A stretch of 64,000 nt of DNA from Marinomonas shanghaiensis (GCF_003259175.1 NZ_QGOK01000020.1:1-64000); one strand, 5' to 3'; shown: positions 1 to 10,027, counted from the stretch's first letter. Made by a program: numbers and translations. Notes: generated by a model from the sequence alone, not told the origin.

Positions 1-43
1 TACTGGCTTACTGAGGTGGGTGGCTTAGAAAAGAGCTAGATAG

Positions 44-86
44 AGATAACACCATTCCGTTATAAACTAGAGGAATGGTGTTATCT
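44..86 (-). terminator. Perfect 15-bp inverted repeat downstream of the guanidine operon
   Basis: Bases 44-58 and 72-86 are perfect inverted copies around a 13-nt loop, 19 bases beyond the allophanate hydrolase stop. The position fits the end of the operon transcript. No U-run follows the stem on the minus strand, so it may be a 3'-end stabilising hairpin or a Rho-assisted end rather than a classical intrinsic terminator. Confidence 0.55.
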
Positions 87-104
87 ATTGCTCAAAAAAG
101 AACA

Positions 105-1946
105 CTATTTCAATGTTGCTAAATACGCTCGCCAACCTTTTAGATGTGTGATCTCAGTAGCACCTTCGATTCCATAAGGCTCGCAGATAAATCCCACTAC
201 TTGGCTACCATCGGCGAGTGCCACTTTACCGATTCCAAGAGGCGCAGGAATACCGGCAACAAAACTACCGAAGTGTTGCGCGGGCACAGACCAAACTTCC
301 ACTTTGATGGCATCCCCGTTGTCTTTATCAAGAACCAAACCTGGGCGAAGTGGTGGACCACCAGCCAGTGCATACATACGATAGGTAGAAGCCGTGGTTG
401 TTGCGGTTTTCAGGCGAGCGCCACGTTCAGTAAGCTGCCAGTTAAGCGGTTGGCCTGCTAAGTGAGCGCCACAAACCATCACATCAATAAGTTGGTTATT
501 CCCCACAGGAGTCGTGGTGCTTGGGGCTGCCAACACTTCCAAAGCGCCTTTTTTCAGAGGAAGTGCTTGTTGGATGCGGTTAGCAATCGACATCAACGTG
601 CGATCACTGAAAGTTGGTCCGACCAACGTGATACCAAATGGCATGTCATTCTCTGTCATCATCGTCGGTACGGCGATGGATGCCAAGTCAATCAGGTTCA
701 TAAAGTTAGTGTAATAGCCCAATTCACTGTTGCGTTTGATTGGCTCGGCCAGCATTTCTGCCACGGTAAAATGACGACCTGCTGTGGGTGTGAGTAAGCA
801 GTCGACGTTGGCCATTTGTGCCAAGCAAATTTGCTTTAAGTCATGAAGACGATATTGCGCCTTGAACAAAGCCGTTGCTGGCGGTTTTCCACCCGGTGCG
901 ATAATCTCGCGTACCACAGGGAAAATCGCCTCAGGGTTCTGATCAATCAAGGGCTGAGTGGCTATATAACGTTCCGACACCCAAGGACCTTCGTACAACA
1001 ATTTAGCAATTTCATCAAACGGTGCGTAGTCAATTTCTTGGAAGGCAAAGCCCTGCTCTTTTAATAATGCCAAGGTTTGCAAATAGGCTTTTTCGTAGTT
1101 TTCGTCACCGAAGAATTTCAACTGATGAGCCGGAATCACGCCCACTTTTAACGGACCAGTGCGTAAACCATAGTGACGAGCTTGATTATCAAATGGGTTC
1201 TGGCGGCTGTAGCCGTCTTTTGCATCAAAGCCTTCTGCCGCCGCTAAAGCAATGTTGGCGTCGTCTGTGTTATAGGCAAAAATAGTGATGCAATCCAAGC
1301 TACGACAGGCTGGCACTAGGCCCGTGGCAGACAACAAACCAATACTCGGCTTCACGCCAATCAAGTTATTAAAGCAAGCTGGAATGCGACCAGAACCTGC
1401 GGTGTCTGTGCCCAAACTGAAACTGGCCAAGCCAAGCGCCACTGCCACCGCCGATCCCGAGCTAGAACCACCACTGATGTAGTCGTAATTAAACGAGTTA
1501 TGACACGCACCAATCGGTGAGCGCGTACCATTTAAGCCGGTAGCAAACTGATCCAAGTTGGTTTTGCCAACCGGAATGGCACCGGCATCAATCAGCTGTT
1601 GCACTACTTTGGCGGATTGTGTTGGCGTGTAAGCAAAGGCTTCACAACCGGCTGTCGTTGGAATACCAGCAAGATCGATATTGTCTTTAATCGCAAACGG
1701 AATTCCCCACAGAGGATGCGTGTCCATGTTTTTGCTTTTCAAGCCATCCAACCAAACCGCTTGCTCGGTTGCCGTTAAGAGATGAATCCAAATGTTATGA
1801 TCTGCGTAATCTTTCGCGCGCTCACGTATGTCCGCCATCACACTTTCAGGTGTTGTAGTGCCTGCTTGAAAAGCACTGCGTAGTGCGGAAAATCCCATAT
1901 CTAATGTATTCTCATTTGTATCGTTAGTTCTCATACTGATGCTCAT
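105..1946 (-). CDS. atzF: Allophanate hydrolase
   Basis: It hydrolyses allophanate to ammonia and CO2, the last step of the carboxylase route for urea or guanidine nitrogen. The N-terminal amidase-signature domain (about residues 25-445) shows the Ser-cisSer-Lys triad: Lys in AIKDN (about 87), Ser in GGSSSG (about 161) and the nucleophile in DTAGSG (about 185). A C-terminal domain of about 140 residues is typical of full-length allophanate hydrolases. I place the start at 1946, because a GGAGG lies 7 bases upstream and its ATG overlaps the carboxylase TGA (ATGA); in-frame codons up to 1964 have no such site. It is the last gene of the operon and is translationally coupled to the carboxylase. 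Confidence 0.95.
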   Translation of the reverse strand: MSISMRTNDTNENTLDMGFSALRSAFQAGTTTPESVMADIRERAKDYADHNIWIHLLTATEQAVWLDGLKSKNMDTHPLWGIPFAIKDNIDLAGIPTTAGCEAFAYTPTQSAKVVQQLIDAGAIPVGKTNLDQFATGLNGTRSPIGACHNSFNYDYISGGSSSGSAVAVALGLASFSLGTDTAGSGRIPACFNNLIGVKPSIGLLSATGLVPACRSLDCITIFAYNTDDANIALAAAEGFDAKDGYSRQNPFDNQARHYGLRTGPLKVGVIPAHQLKFFGDENYEKAYLQTLALLKEQGFAFQEIDYAPFDEIAKLLYEGPWVSERYIATQPLIDQNPEAIFPVVREIIAPGGKPPATALFKAQYRLHDLKQICLAQMANVDCLLTPTAGRHFTVAEMLAEPIKRNSELGYYTNFMNLIDLASIAVPTMMTENDMPFGITLVGPTFSDRTLMSIANRIQQALPLKKGALEVLAAPSTTTPVGNNQLIDVMVCGAHLAGQPLNWQLTERGARLKTATTTASTYRMYALAGGPPLRPGLVLDKDNGDAIKVEVWSVPAQHFGSFVAGIPAPLGIGKVALADGSQVVGFICEPYGIEGATEITHLKGWRAYLATLK

Positions 1947-4900
1947 GCTTTTTCCTCCACACATTCCTTCAACAAGGCCTCCAACACGACAATCGCCTGC
2001 CCTGCATTCACACGACTGCCATCTTTTAATAACAAATCAGATACGACACCAGCGGCGGGAGCGTAAATCGGGATTTCCATTTTCATAGACTCTAAAATTA
2101 CCAACAGTTGCCCCGCTTGCACCTGATCGCCTTCTTTCACTTGGGTTTGCCAAACACTGCCAGACACAGGGCTATCAACGACGGTAGCGTCTTCGCTCCA
2201 AGTAATGTCGGTTACGACCGTTTCCGCTTCGTTGGTATCAAAATGGAATTGACCATTGGCATGCCAGCGGGCTAGCTCGGCCTCAAAAGCGTGATTGCGC
2301 ACTTGCTTAAATTCATCAATGCTGATTTGGTTTTCATCAATAAAGCTCTGGTAGTCAGCCAAAGAAAAGGTGCTCTCTTCAATGCGAATACCATAGTTAT
2401 CGTGGGGGAAGTCTTTACGGATTTGATCCAGCTCTTCGTGACTCACTTCATAGAAACGAATCTGATCAAAGAAGCGTAACAACCAAGGCTTGGTAAAGGC
2501 GCTTGTTTGACGATAGCGATTCCACATTTGCAGTGTTCGACCAACAAACTGATAACCGCCAGGACCTTCCATACCGTACACACAAAGATAAGAGCCCCCA
2601 ATACCGACTGAGTTCTCTGCTGTCCATGTGCGCGCAGGATTGTATTTGGTGGTCACTAAACGATGACGAGGATCAATAGGCGTGGCCACCGGCGCACCGA
2701 GATACACATCCCCCAAGCCCATGACCAAATAACTGGCACTGAACAAGATATTTTTCACATCGTTAATATTATCTAGACCGTTAATACGACGAATAAACTC
2801 TAGATTACTTGGACACCAAGGGGCATTAGAACGCACGGATTGCGCGTATTTGTCGATGGCTTCTTGGCAGGCTTTGTCATCCCAAGACAACGGCAAATAC
2901 ACAATTCTGGACGGTACTTTGAGCTCATCAAGCTGCGAACGTAAGGCTTGCTCGGCCAATTCCAAATGATCCAACAGATCCCGATAGCTCAGTTGTTGAC
3001 TGTCATAATGAATTTGCAAAGAGCGAATACCCGGAGTCAGTTCACGCATGCCTTTTAATGGATGTTTCTCCAACCATTGCATTAAGGCATGAGCGCGGAA
3101 ACGTAAGCGGATATCCAATATTTGCTCGCCATATTCCACCAGCAAAAAATGATCTCCTGCCGCTCGATAGACGATTTCATCACCAAAGCGCTCGGCTGGT
3201 AAGGTTTTTAAAATCGGCGTCTGCACTTCACAAGAAGACTCACAATCGGAAACAGCTTGTTCAAATGCCGTCAAATTAGCCAAGCCTTCATTTTGCGCGG
3301 CTTCTAACGCCACGGCATCTTCCAAGGTCACAGGAATAAAACGGATTTTATCCCCCGCTCTCAATTGCCCCAGCTTCCATAAATCGGCTGTAATGACGGT
3401 GGCAGGACACACAAAGCCACCAAGAGATGGGCCATCCGGCCCCAAAATAACCGGCATATCCCCGGTGAAATCCACACTACCAAAGGCGTAAGCGTTATCG
3501 TGAATATTAGACGGATGCAAACCAGCTTCGCCACCATCGTTACGTGCCCATTTAGGCTTTGGGCCAATCAAACGCACGCCCGTTCGGCTGGAGTTGTAGT
3601 GAATTTCCCAATCCGTATCGAAAAACATCTTGATGTCTTCTGGGGTGAAAAAATCAGGAGAGCCGTGTGGACCGTAAATCACACGTAGTTCTACCGTGTG
3701 ATCCATCTGCGAGAAAAATACGTCAGGGATGGGCTTAGAAGACAAACCGCTTAACTGAGTCGCGTCTACATCAAGCACATGCAAGACATCACCCGTTTGA
3801 AGAGACCGCCCATTGTGCCCACCAAATTGCCCCAAGGTGAAGGTGGATTTAGACCCTAAATAATCAGGACAATCAAAACCACCCGCCACGGCCAAATAGG
3901 CTCGTGCGCCTTTATCTTTAATGCGCCCCAAGGTTAACGTGTCGCCTGCTTTGACAAAGACTACTTTGTTTTGCTCAATCACTTGACCATCAATTTTCGC
4001 ATCAATCGTGGCACCACAAATCGCCACGCACGTCTCGAAACTGAACGTCAAGCTCGGTCCTTGTAAAGTAATTTCCATGGCAACAGCAGAATCTGGATTG
4101 TTAAGCAATCGATTCGCTAAGCGGAAATGGTAATTATCAAAGGGACCAGACGGCGGTACGCCCACATTCCAATGATGTTGACGACCAGGAAAATCTTGCA
4201 ATGTGGTTTGAGTTCCACCACTTAACACATCAATGCGTTTCGGTTGATAGACAAACGAATTGAGGTAACGAGTGCTCACTTCACCGCGCAGCAACAGAGG
4301 ATCCGAGACCAAGTTTTTAAGGTAGTCTAGATTGGTTTCCGTGCCATATAAGTGGCAACTGTCTAATGTTACTTTTAGCTTAGCAAAGGCGGCATCGCGA
4401 CTTTCTTGATGGACGATGACTTTGGCGAGCATGGGATCAAAATAAGGCGAGACTTCAATGCCCGTTTCGATCCAAGAGTCAATGCGAACTGCCGAATCGG
4501 CATTCGCTACAGGCCACTGAACCTCACTCAATAAACCCGCACAAGGTTGGAAATCTTTATAGGGATCCTCTGCGTAAATGCGCACCTGTACCGCATGACC
4601 ATTCGCTTTTAATCCTGCACGCTTACTGTCCAGAGCAAGATCTTCATCGGCAGCAAGACGAATCATCCATTCCACTAAATCCACACCATAGACCATTTCC
4701 GTAACGCCGTGTTCGACCTGAAGGCGCGTATTCACTTCCAAGAAGTAAAATTTATCGGTGTCCATATCATAGATAAACTCGACCGTCCCCGCGTTACGAT
4801 ACTGAACGGACGACAATAATAATTCGGCCGTTTGATGAAGGTGCTGGCGTACCTCATCCGTTAAGTTTGGCGCAGGACATTCTTCGACAACTTTTTGATT

Positions 4901-5599
4901 ACGACGTTGGCTCGAACAGTCCCGTTCGCCCAATGCTAAGGCACCACCTTTACCATCGGCAAAAATCTGCACTTCGATATGACGGGCGCGAGCAATAAAC
5001 TTCTCTAAAAAAACACCGTCATCGGCAAAGTTATTCGCCCCCAATCGGCGTACCGAATCAAAGTTGTCTCGCAAGCCTTTTTCATCGTGACATAAATGCA
5101 TGCCAATACCGCCACCGCCTGCGGTACTTTTTAACATCACAGGATAACCAATCTCGATGGCGATTTGGCAAGCGGAATTTAAATCAGTAAGCAATTCAGA
5201 ACCTGGCGATAATGGCACACTGGCTTTTTTTGCCAATTCGCGTGCTCGGTGTTTCAAACCAAACTCCACCATCTGTTCGGCGGTGGGACCAATAAATGCA
5301 ATACCTTCTTCTTCGCAGCGGCGTACAAAAGTCGCGTTCTCGCTCAAAAAACCATAGCCTGGGTGAATCGCCTGAGCGCCAGATTGTTTGGCTATACGCA
5401 GGATTTTCTCCATATCCAAGTAGGTGTCGCTGGCACCGCCCTCGCCTAAGGAGAAAGCTTCGTCAGCACGTTTGACGTGCAGGCTCTTGGCATCGGATTC
5501 AGCGAAGACCGCTACCGAGCCAATCTGCATTTTATTAAGAGTGCAAATAATACGTGTCGCAATGGCGCCACGATTGGCAATTAAGACCTTGTTAAACAT
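1943..5599 (-). CDS. uca: Biotin-dependent urea/guanidine carboxylase (probably guanidine carboxylase)
   Basis: A 1218-residue single-chain biotin enzyme. An N-terminal biotin carboxylase with a glycine-rich ATP-grasp loop (about 157-165) is followed by the carboxyltransferase region (about 470-1100) and a C-terminal biotinyl domain with ESMKME (Lys near 1171). This is the usual layout of stand-alone urea carboxylases. Three things argue for guanidine rather than urea: the guanidine-I riboswitch at the head of the operon, the two DUF1989 genes next to it, and Asp710 in the motif GSVDFTGD, where urea carboxylases, as I recall them, carry Asn. Product would be carboxyguanidine, made with ATP and bicarbonate. 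The 93-bp gap upstream to the DUF1989 gene holds nothing recognisable. Confidence 0.92.
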   Translation of the reverse strand: MFNKVLIANRGAIATRIICTLNKMQIGSVAVFAESDAKSLHVKRADEAFSLGEGGASDTYLDMEKILRIAKQSGAQAIHPGYGFLSENATFVRRCEEEGIAFIGPTAEQMVEFGLKHRARELAKKASVPLSPGSELLTDLNSACQIAIEIGYPVMLKSTAGGGGIGMHLCHDEKGLRDNFDSVRRLGANNFADDGVFLEKFIARARHIEVQIFADGKGGALALGERDCSSQRRNQKVVEECPAPNLTDEVRQHLHQTAELLLSSVQYRNAGTVEFIYDMDTDKFYFLEVNTRLQVEHGVTEMVYGVDLVEWMIRLAADEDLALDSKRAGLKANGHAVQVRIYAEDPYKDFQPCAGLLSEVQWPVANADSAVRIDSWIETGIEVSPYFDPMLAKVIVHQESRDAAFAKLKVTLDSCHLYGTETNLDYLKNLVSDPLLLRGEVSTRYLNSFVYQPKRIDVLSGGTQTTLQDFPGRQHHWNVGVPPSGPFDNYHFRLANRLLNNPDSAVAMEITLQGPSLTFSFETCVAICGATIDAKIDGQVIEQNKVVFVKAGDTLTLGRIKDKGARAYLAVAGGFDCPDYLGSKSTFTLGQFGGHNGRSLQTGDVLHVLDVDATQLSGLSSKPIPDVFFSQMDHTVELRVIYGPHGSPDFFTPEDIKMFFDTDWEIHYNSSRTGVRLIGPKPKWARNDGGEAGLHPSNIHDNAYAFGSVDFTGDMPVILGPDGPSLGGFVCPATVITADLWKLGQLRAGDKIRFIPVTLEDAVALEAAQNEGLANLTAFEQAVSDCESSCEVQTPILKTLPAERFGDEIVYRAAGDHFLLVEYGEQILDIRLRFRAHALMQWLEKHPLKGMRELTPGIRSLQIHYDSQQLSYRDLLDHLELAEQALRSQLDELKVPSRIVYLPLSWDDKACQEAIDKYAQSVRSNAPWCPSNLEFIRRINGLDNINDVKNILFSASYLVMGLGDVYLGAPVATPIDPRHRLVTTKYNPARTWTAENSVGIGGSYLCVYGMEGPGGYQFVGRTLQMWNRYRQTSAFTKPWLLRFFDQIRFYEVSHEELDQIRKDFPHDNYGIRIEESTFSLADYQSFIDENQISIDEFKQVRNHAFEAELARWHANGQFHFDTNEAETVVTDITWSEDATVVDSPVSGSVWQTQVKEGDQVQAGQLLVILESMKMEIPIYAPAAGVVSDLLLKDGSRVNAGQAIVVLEALLKECVEEKA

Positions 5600-5692
5600 G
5601 GTTCAACCTTGGCCGGGCCGTCCCGGAGCGAGATACACATCAGTGGCCGTCCACTGAGCTAGCTAAAAATCATCGGTTCTGTCGGTTGACAG

Positions 5693-6334
5693 TTATTTAT
5701 CCCACACGAGCATGTCAACTGGTGTTGGGTTATAGCCATTACAAGGGTTATTCAATTGAGGACAGTTCGAGATCAACACAATAATGTCCATTTTCGCCAC
5801 CATCTCTACGTATTTACCGGGCGCAGAAATACCGTCTTCAAACGTCAAACCGCCTGCTTCAGTGACAGGCACATTCATAAAAAAGTTAATGTTGTGGCTA
5901 ATATCACGTTTCGACAAGCCAAACTCTGGGTTTTCGGCAATCGCCAACATCCAGCTGTCTCGACAAGCATGCATACAACGCTTTTCCAAGTCATAGCGCA
6001 CGGTATTACTTTCTGTCGCGCACGCTCCGCCCAGAGTGTCGTGACGACCACAAGTGTCCGCGACGATTTCCAACATGACGTTATTTTCGTTAGAGCGGAT
6101 TTCCGAGCCAGCGGTTAAATACACATTGCCTTGTTCACGGATCGTGTCAGTGGCACTGTATCGCTCGGCTGGGTCATTGGCGTTATAAAACAAGGTATCT
6201 GCGGCTTGGTTGCCTTCTAAATCAACAATTCGAAACGTACTACCCGCTTTGACGACGCCAATAAAATAATCACCGGCATCTACGTGGTAAATCGCATTGG
6301 CATTTTCTGCTTTTAATAAGCTTTCTTTGATCAT
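5693..6334 (-). CDS. DUF1989 protein, urea-carboxylase-associated; probable carboxyguanidine deiminase subunit
   Basis: A 213-residue member of the DUF1989 family (urea amidolyase-associated protein type). Conserved polar segments include [13 protein letters not shown] (about 38-50), [11 protein letters not shown] (about 94-104) with Cys/His residues that look like metal ligands, and a C-terminal [16 protein letters not shown]. Members next to guanidine carboxylases form a two-subunit carboxyguanidine deiminase (CgdAB), which converts carboxyguanidine to allophanate and ammonia. That activity is inferred here from family and context. The gene lies 2 bases after the second DUF1989 gene, so the two are surely co-translated, as expected for a heteromeric enzyme. 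I cannot say which subunit is A and which is B. Confidence 0.88.
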   Translation of the reverse strand: MIKESLLKAENANAIYHVDAGDYFIGVVKAGSTFRIVDLEGNQAADTLFYNANDPAERYSATDTIREQGNVYLTAGSEIRSNENNVMLEIVADTCGRHDTLGGACATESNTVRYDLEKRCMHACRDSWMLAIAENPEFGLSKRDISHNINFFMNVPVTEAGGLTFEDGISAPGKYVEMVAKMDIIVLISNCPQLNNPCNGYNPTPVDMLVWDK

Positions 6335-6336
6335 GA

Positions 6337-7053
6337 TTAGGCCTCGGCACCAAAATAGTAGAGTTCGTTGTTGGCAAAACCGCGTTGATTTTCAGGACGA
6401 GACATTTTACAAAAATCATCCATCGCCACAGGGGCAGCTTTTTCTAACACAATGGCAACGGGTTTTCTTGGATAATGGGTGACCTTGCTCAACGGATGCG
6501 GACAAGTGTGCAGCATCACCAAGGTGTCCATTTCAAAACGTAAAGTGATACTAGAACCCGCTGGACTGTTTCCTTCAACCAACAACATATTGCCGTTGGC
6601 GTCGGTGCTGACTCGGCTGAATAGGTTCAAGTTCGCAGCAATGTCAGCTTTGGTTAGACCGTATTTGGCCATTTCCACCAACATGGCATCGTGACCATTT
6701 TGCATCCAGCCATTACGGTCATTTTGATAGTCACGTTTACCCCACTTCGACTCGATGTGTGAAGCATGGCTATTCCCACTGACCGTCTCGTGCCAGCCAA
6801 CGGTGTCTTCAATGATGGAAGCAAATATCCGTCCCATGTCAGAGTACAGACAATGACCTTTAGTGAGTTTAAAGGTGTGTTGACCTTTTAATGTATCCGG
6901 TGCGTTGTAACGCTCCAGTAAGTTTTCAGGGTTATAAAACACCAGGCCGACATTAGCATCGCCTTCAATATCCGTCAGAGTCATTTGCATGCCGCGACGT
7001 ACACGAAGTGACCAATGACTCGCGGCAGGGATAATGGTTTGATATTTATTCAT
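6337..7053 (-). CDS. DUF1989 protein, urea-carboxylase-associated; probable carboxyguanidine deiminase subunit
   Basis: A 238-residue paralogue of the downstream gene. It shows the same family pattern: [14 protein letters not shown] (about 28-41), [14 protein letters not shown] (about 92-105) in place of the Cys/His cluster, and a C-terminal [18 protein letters not shown]. The metal-site region differs from its partner (WHETV against RHDTL), so the two subunits are not interchangeable. It follows the ABC transporter genes after a 63-bp gap and is separated by 2 bases from its partner. Assignment to the carboxyguanidine deiminase complex rests on the riboswitch and the carboxylase; 'urea carboxylase-associated protein' is the older name. 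Confidence 0.87.
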   Translation of the reverse strand: MNKYQTIIPAASHWSLRVRRGMQMTLTDIEGDANVGLVFYNPENLLERYNAPDTLKGQHTFKLTKGHCLYSDMGRIFASIIEDTVGWHETVSGNSHASHIESKWGKRDYQNDRNGWMQNGHDAMLVEMAKYGLTKADIAANLNLFSRVSTDANGNMLLVEGNSPAGSSITLRFEMDTLVMLHTCPHPLSKVTHYPRKPVAIVLEKAAPVAMDDFCKMSRPENQRGFANNELYYFGAEA

Positions 7054-7116
7054 AATCTCTTTTCCTCTGTATTCTGCTCAGTATTGGAAAGCGGTCGAAT
7101 ACGTTGATCTATTTCG

Positions 7117-7875
7117 TCAAAAAAGTGGCTCAGGCATATGACCAACAGGCAAGTCATAAGTAATCGAAGCTCCATAAGCGTTTGGCGCATGAGGATCATG
7201 ACGTAACTTGTCGAACACCCATAAACGCGTGCCGAGATAAAAGCCTTCTTTTAGATCATGAGTAACCATAAAAATAGTCAGCTTATGCTTACGCCAAAGA
7301 TCCAACACCAACGCATGCATATCCGCTCGAATGCCAGGATCAAGGGCACCAAATGGCTCATCCAGCAGTAAAATTCGTGGTTTACAAATGACCGCTTGGG
7401 CAATGGCAAGACGCTGCTTCATCCCACCGGATAGCTCATGAGGATAACGGTTCAATACATGACCGAGCCCTACTTGCTCCAGCATTTCACGGGCTTCTTG
7501 GTTAGCAACATCTTTCTCTTTGCCAAACAAATAACCAGTCATCGAGGATTTCTGAAAACCCTTCGCAGCGATCACGTTTTGCAACACCGTCATATGGGGA
7601 AACACCGAATATTGCTGAAACACAATGCCGCGATCTGAACCTGGCTCATTGGGTATCGGCTTACCATCCAAGAGCAACTCTCCTTCTGTGGCCGATTCAA
7701 TTCCCAAAATCATCTTCAAAAAGGTACTTTTGCCACAGCCAGACGCACCGACTAGGGTAATAAACTCCCCTTCTTGCACTCTCACATTGACACGTTCGAG
7801 AATGATGTCTTGACCATAACGTTTGCCGATATTTTTTGCTTGAATCATGACTTTATTGGTTTTTTTCTCACTCAT
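7117..7875 (-). CDS. ABC transporter ATPase (guanidine uptake, SsuB/TauB-like)
   Basis: The nucleotide-binding subunit of the importer encoded by the next two genes. Walker A is GASGCGKST (about 47-55), the Q-loop lies in VFQQYS, the signature is LSGGMKQR, Walker B is ILLLDEPFGALD and the switch His is in VTHD. The start at 7875 makes an ATGA overlap with the permease stop; the in-frame codon at 7896 lies inside the permease gene. Size and sequence resemble the nitrate/sulfonate/taurine branch, which also serves small nitrogen compounds. Substrate is inferred from the operon: guanidine rather than urea. Confidence 0.93.
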   Translation of the reverse strand: MSEKKTNKVMIQAKNIGKRYGQDIILERVNVRVQEGEFITLVGASGCGKSTFLKMILGIESATEGELLLDGKPIPNEPGSDRGIVFQQYSVFPHMTVLQNVIAAKGFQKSSMTGYLFGKEKDVANQEAREMLEQVGLGHVLNRYPHELSGGMKQRLAIAQAVICKPRILLLDEPFGALDPGIRADMHALVLDLWRKHKLTIFMVTHDLKEGFYLGTRLWVFDKLRHDPHAPNAYGASITYDLPVGHMPEPLF

Positions 7876-8690
7876 GACTGCCCCTCTACATTCCAAGGAA
7901 AGAGTCGACGGTTTAACTTATTGAGCAAGTAATCCACCAGAAATGCCAACAGTGTAATCCACGCCACATAGGGCAAAATTACATCCATAGACAAATAGCG
8001 ACGTACTAAAAATATCCGATAACCAAGACCGTCCGTCGAGGCTATGGCTTCCGCCGCGATCAAAAACAACCATCCCGCCCCTAAAGACAAACGGACAGCA
8101 TCAATCAATTTCGGCATAATTTGCGGTAACACCACACGGACTAATATCTGGCTGGTACTCGCGCCTAACGTTTGCGCTTTCACCAGTTGCTCAGCTGGAA
8201 TCTCTTGAGTGCGTCGCTGGATATCTCGGGCAATAAAGGGCGTTATTCCTATTGCGATTAAGGTAATTTTTGACACCTCACCAAGACCAACGACGATAAA
8301 CAAAATGGGCAACAAGGCCAGTGGCGGCACCAAAGACACCACCGTCAGCAAAGGCGAAAAACCAGCCGAAAAAATTGGCAAGGCTCCCGTTAGCACGCCA
8401 ACAAACAAGCCGACAATGCCCGCGATCAGCACACCCAAAGCCAAACGCGTCAAGCTGCTTGCGGTATCTTGCCAGAACAACAGTTCCCCCGAACGCTTAC
8501 TGGGTTCAAACGCCATGCGATACATAGACTCCCCCATTTGACTAAACGCAGGCAACAGTTTGTCGTCAGGGTTCATGGCCAATCGAGCGTCAGAACTCAC
8601 CATGTACACCATGATGAGCACGGCGAATGGCAACAACCCGAGCAAAATATTGCTTGTTCGATTTGGCTTATAATTTATGAGTTTTTTCAT
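7872..8690 (-). CDS. ABC transporter permease (guanidine uptake)
   Basis: A 272-residue inner-membrane permease of the SsuC/TauC kind, with about six hydrophobic segments. The EAA-type cytoplasmic loop that contacts the ATPase is visible at about 163-185 (AEQLVKAQTLGASTSQILVR). It overlaps the ATPase gene by 4 bases and is separated from the binding-protein gene by 63 bases that contain a strong hairpin. Family assignment is firm; the substrate is inferred from context. Confidence 0.92.
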   Translation of the reverse strand: MKKLINYKPNRTSNILLGLLPFAVLIMVYMVSSDARLAMNPDDKLLPAFSQMGESMYRMAFEPSKRSGELLFWQDTASSLTRLALGVLIAGIVGLFVGVLTGALPIFSAGFSPLLTVVSLVPPLALLPILFIVVGLGEVSKITLIAIGITPFIARDIQRRTQEIPAEQLVKAQTLGASTSQILVRVVLPQIMPKLIDAVRLSLGAGWLFLIAAEAIASTDGLGYRIFLVRRYLSMDVILPYVAWITLLAFLVDYLLNKLNRRLFPWNVEGQS

Positions 8691-8704
8691 GCTTTTATCC
8701 CATG

Positions 8705-8740
8705 ACGCTCTACTTAATGTTCCCTTTCTAAGTAGAGCGT
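8705..8740 (-). other. Intercistronic hairpin between binding-protein and permease genes
   Basis: ACGCTCTACTTA (8705-8716) pairs perfectly with TAAGTAGAGCGT (8729-8740) around a 12-nt loop. No U-run follows on the minus strand, so read-through is likely. Such hairpins usually protect the upstream mRNA segment and let the binding protein be made in excess of the membrane subunits. Confidence 0.7.
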
Positions 8741-8753
8741 ATAGCGTGGATGA

Positions 8754-9806
8754 TTAAAGTTGACCGTCTGCGGCCATTTGCATGTAAGTTGGATCAAAGC
8801 GAAGCTTGATGTTATCAGCGTTACCAAACACACCGACGGGGGTCTCAATACCAATGACGCCAGCATCAGGAGCACCATCGCCTAACAAACCATGATCAAA
8901 GGAGAACTCCGCCACATGCTGCATGGTTGCAATCAATTCTTTGCTGTTCGTTAAAGCCAACGCTGATTCTGGGGTATAAAACATTTTTGTGCTGGCAAGC
9001 TGAGAATCGTAACCTTCTAAATCGGTTTCAGAGGCTTCCGCCATAGCTGTGCGCGCATCGATCGCCGCTTGGTCCGTACCACTCATTAACGCCATGACTT
9101 CATACCAAGCACCCACTAAAGCCTTACCTAAATTAGGGTTCGCTTTCAGCGTATCGGTATTAACGACCAACATATCGATGATTTCACCGGGGATTTGCGA
9201 AGAGTCAAACACATTATTTGACTTAGGCATGGACGTAATTTCGCTTAACAAAGGGTTCCATGTCACCACAGAGGTCACGTCACTGGTCCCATAAATTGAC
9301 ACCATATCAGCATCAGACGTGTTAATTACATTCACATCCGCTTCACTAAGGCCCACCGAATCCAAAGCACGAGCCAATAAATAATGTGACACACTTAATT
9401 CGACTAAATTGACATTTTGGCCTTTGATGTCCGCTAACTGGTTTTTATCTTTCAAGATAACGGCGTCATTCCCATTAGAGAAATCGCCAACAATTAACGC
9501 CGTACTGTCCACACCACCTGCCGCCGGAATGGTCAGCGCATCCATATTGGTCATCGCACAAGCATCAAATTGGCCAGCGGTATATTGGTTGATGGATTCG
9601 ACGTAATCATTGATTTGCACCACATCGATGTCGATACCGTATTTGTCCCCCCATTTTTTGACAATCCCTTCTTGCGCCGCATAGGCCCAAGGCATCCAAC
9701 CGACATAAATAGACCAACAAACCTTAAATTTATCAGCGGCAAAGGTATTAGCAGACAGGAGAAGCGTAAACAGTAGAACGGTTACTTTTTTTGCGGAGTA
9801 TTTCAT
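8754..9806 (-). CDS. ABC transporter periplasmic binding protein (guanidine uptake)
   Basis: A 350-residue NMT1/SsuA-like solute-binding protein with a clear signal peptide: lysines near the N-terminus, a hydrophobic run, and likely cleavage after residues 22-24 (NTFAADKF). The mature start KVCWSIYVGWMPW is typical of binding proteins linked to urea/guanidine carboxylase operons. It is the first gene after the guanidine-I riboswitch, with an AAAGG about 9 bases before the ATG. It binds the substrate in the periplasm and delivers it to the permease. Guanidine is the inferred ligand; urea or another small amidine cannot be excluded. Confidence 0.9.
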   Translation of the reverse strand: MKYSAKKVTVLLFTLLLSANTFAADKFKVCWSIYVGWMPWAYAAQEGIVKKWGDKYGIDIDVVQINDYVESINQYTAGQFDACAMTNMDALTIPAAGGVDSTALIVGDFSNGNDAVILKDKNQLADIKGQNVNLVELSVSHYLLARALDSVGLSEADVNVINTSDADMVSIYGTSDVTSVVTWNPLLSEITSMPKSNNVFDSSQIPGEIIDMLVVNTDTLKANPNLGKALVGAWYEVMALMSGTDQAAIDARTAMAEASETDLEGYDSQLASTKMFYTPESALALTNSKELIATMQHVAEFSFDHGLLGDGAPDAGVIGIETPVGVFGNADNIKLRFDPTYMQMAADGQL

Positions 9807-9834
9807 GGCAGTTACCTTTTCAGTTTGTTTAATT

Positions 9835-9972
9835 ACACACGGAGTACCCTTGGCAATATCGCCATGTGGTCTCCCGGGCTTTTGTCCCGCCGTGTAACCT
9901 TGAAACTGTCAAGGTCGAAAGCTCTCGGACCAGACACTTCGATAAATTCGAAATCGGAACCCTAGCTCTCTA
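9835..9972 (-). promoter_or_regulatory. Guanidine-I riboswitch (ykkC class) in the operon leader
   Basis: Read on the minus strand, the leader carries the hallmark blocks of this class in order: GAGCTAGGGTTCCG (near 9955-9968), CTGGTCCGAGAG (near 9930-9941), ACACGG (near 9891-9896) and GACAAAAGCCCGGGAGA (near 9870-9886). A downstream CCGTGTGTAA (9833-9842) can pair with the TTACACGG block and close the structure. It ends about 29 bases before the first gene. I see no U-rich terminator in between, so control could be on translation or through Rho. Ligand binding would switch the operon on. Confidence 0.93.
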
Positions 9973-10027
9973 TTGATAATCTAACTTGTGATGTTCGACT
10001 TTCCAAGGGTACGAACAACCTAGATAA

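Noticed and set aside
7117..9806. Urea or nitrate/taurine transporter label for the ABC genes
   Set aside because: The guanidine-I riboswitch and carboxyguanidine deiminase-type genes in the same operon point to guanidine; the family resemblance alone does not define the substrate.
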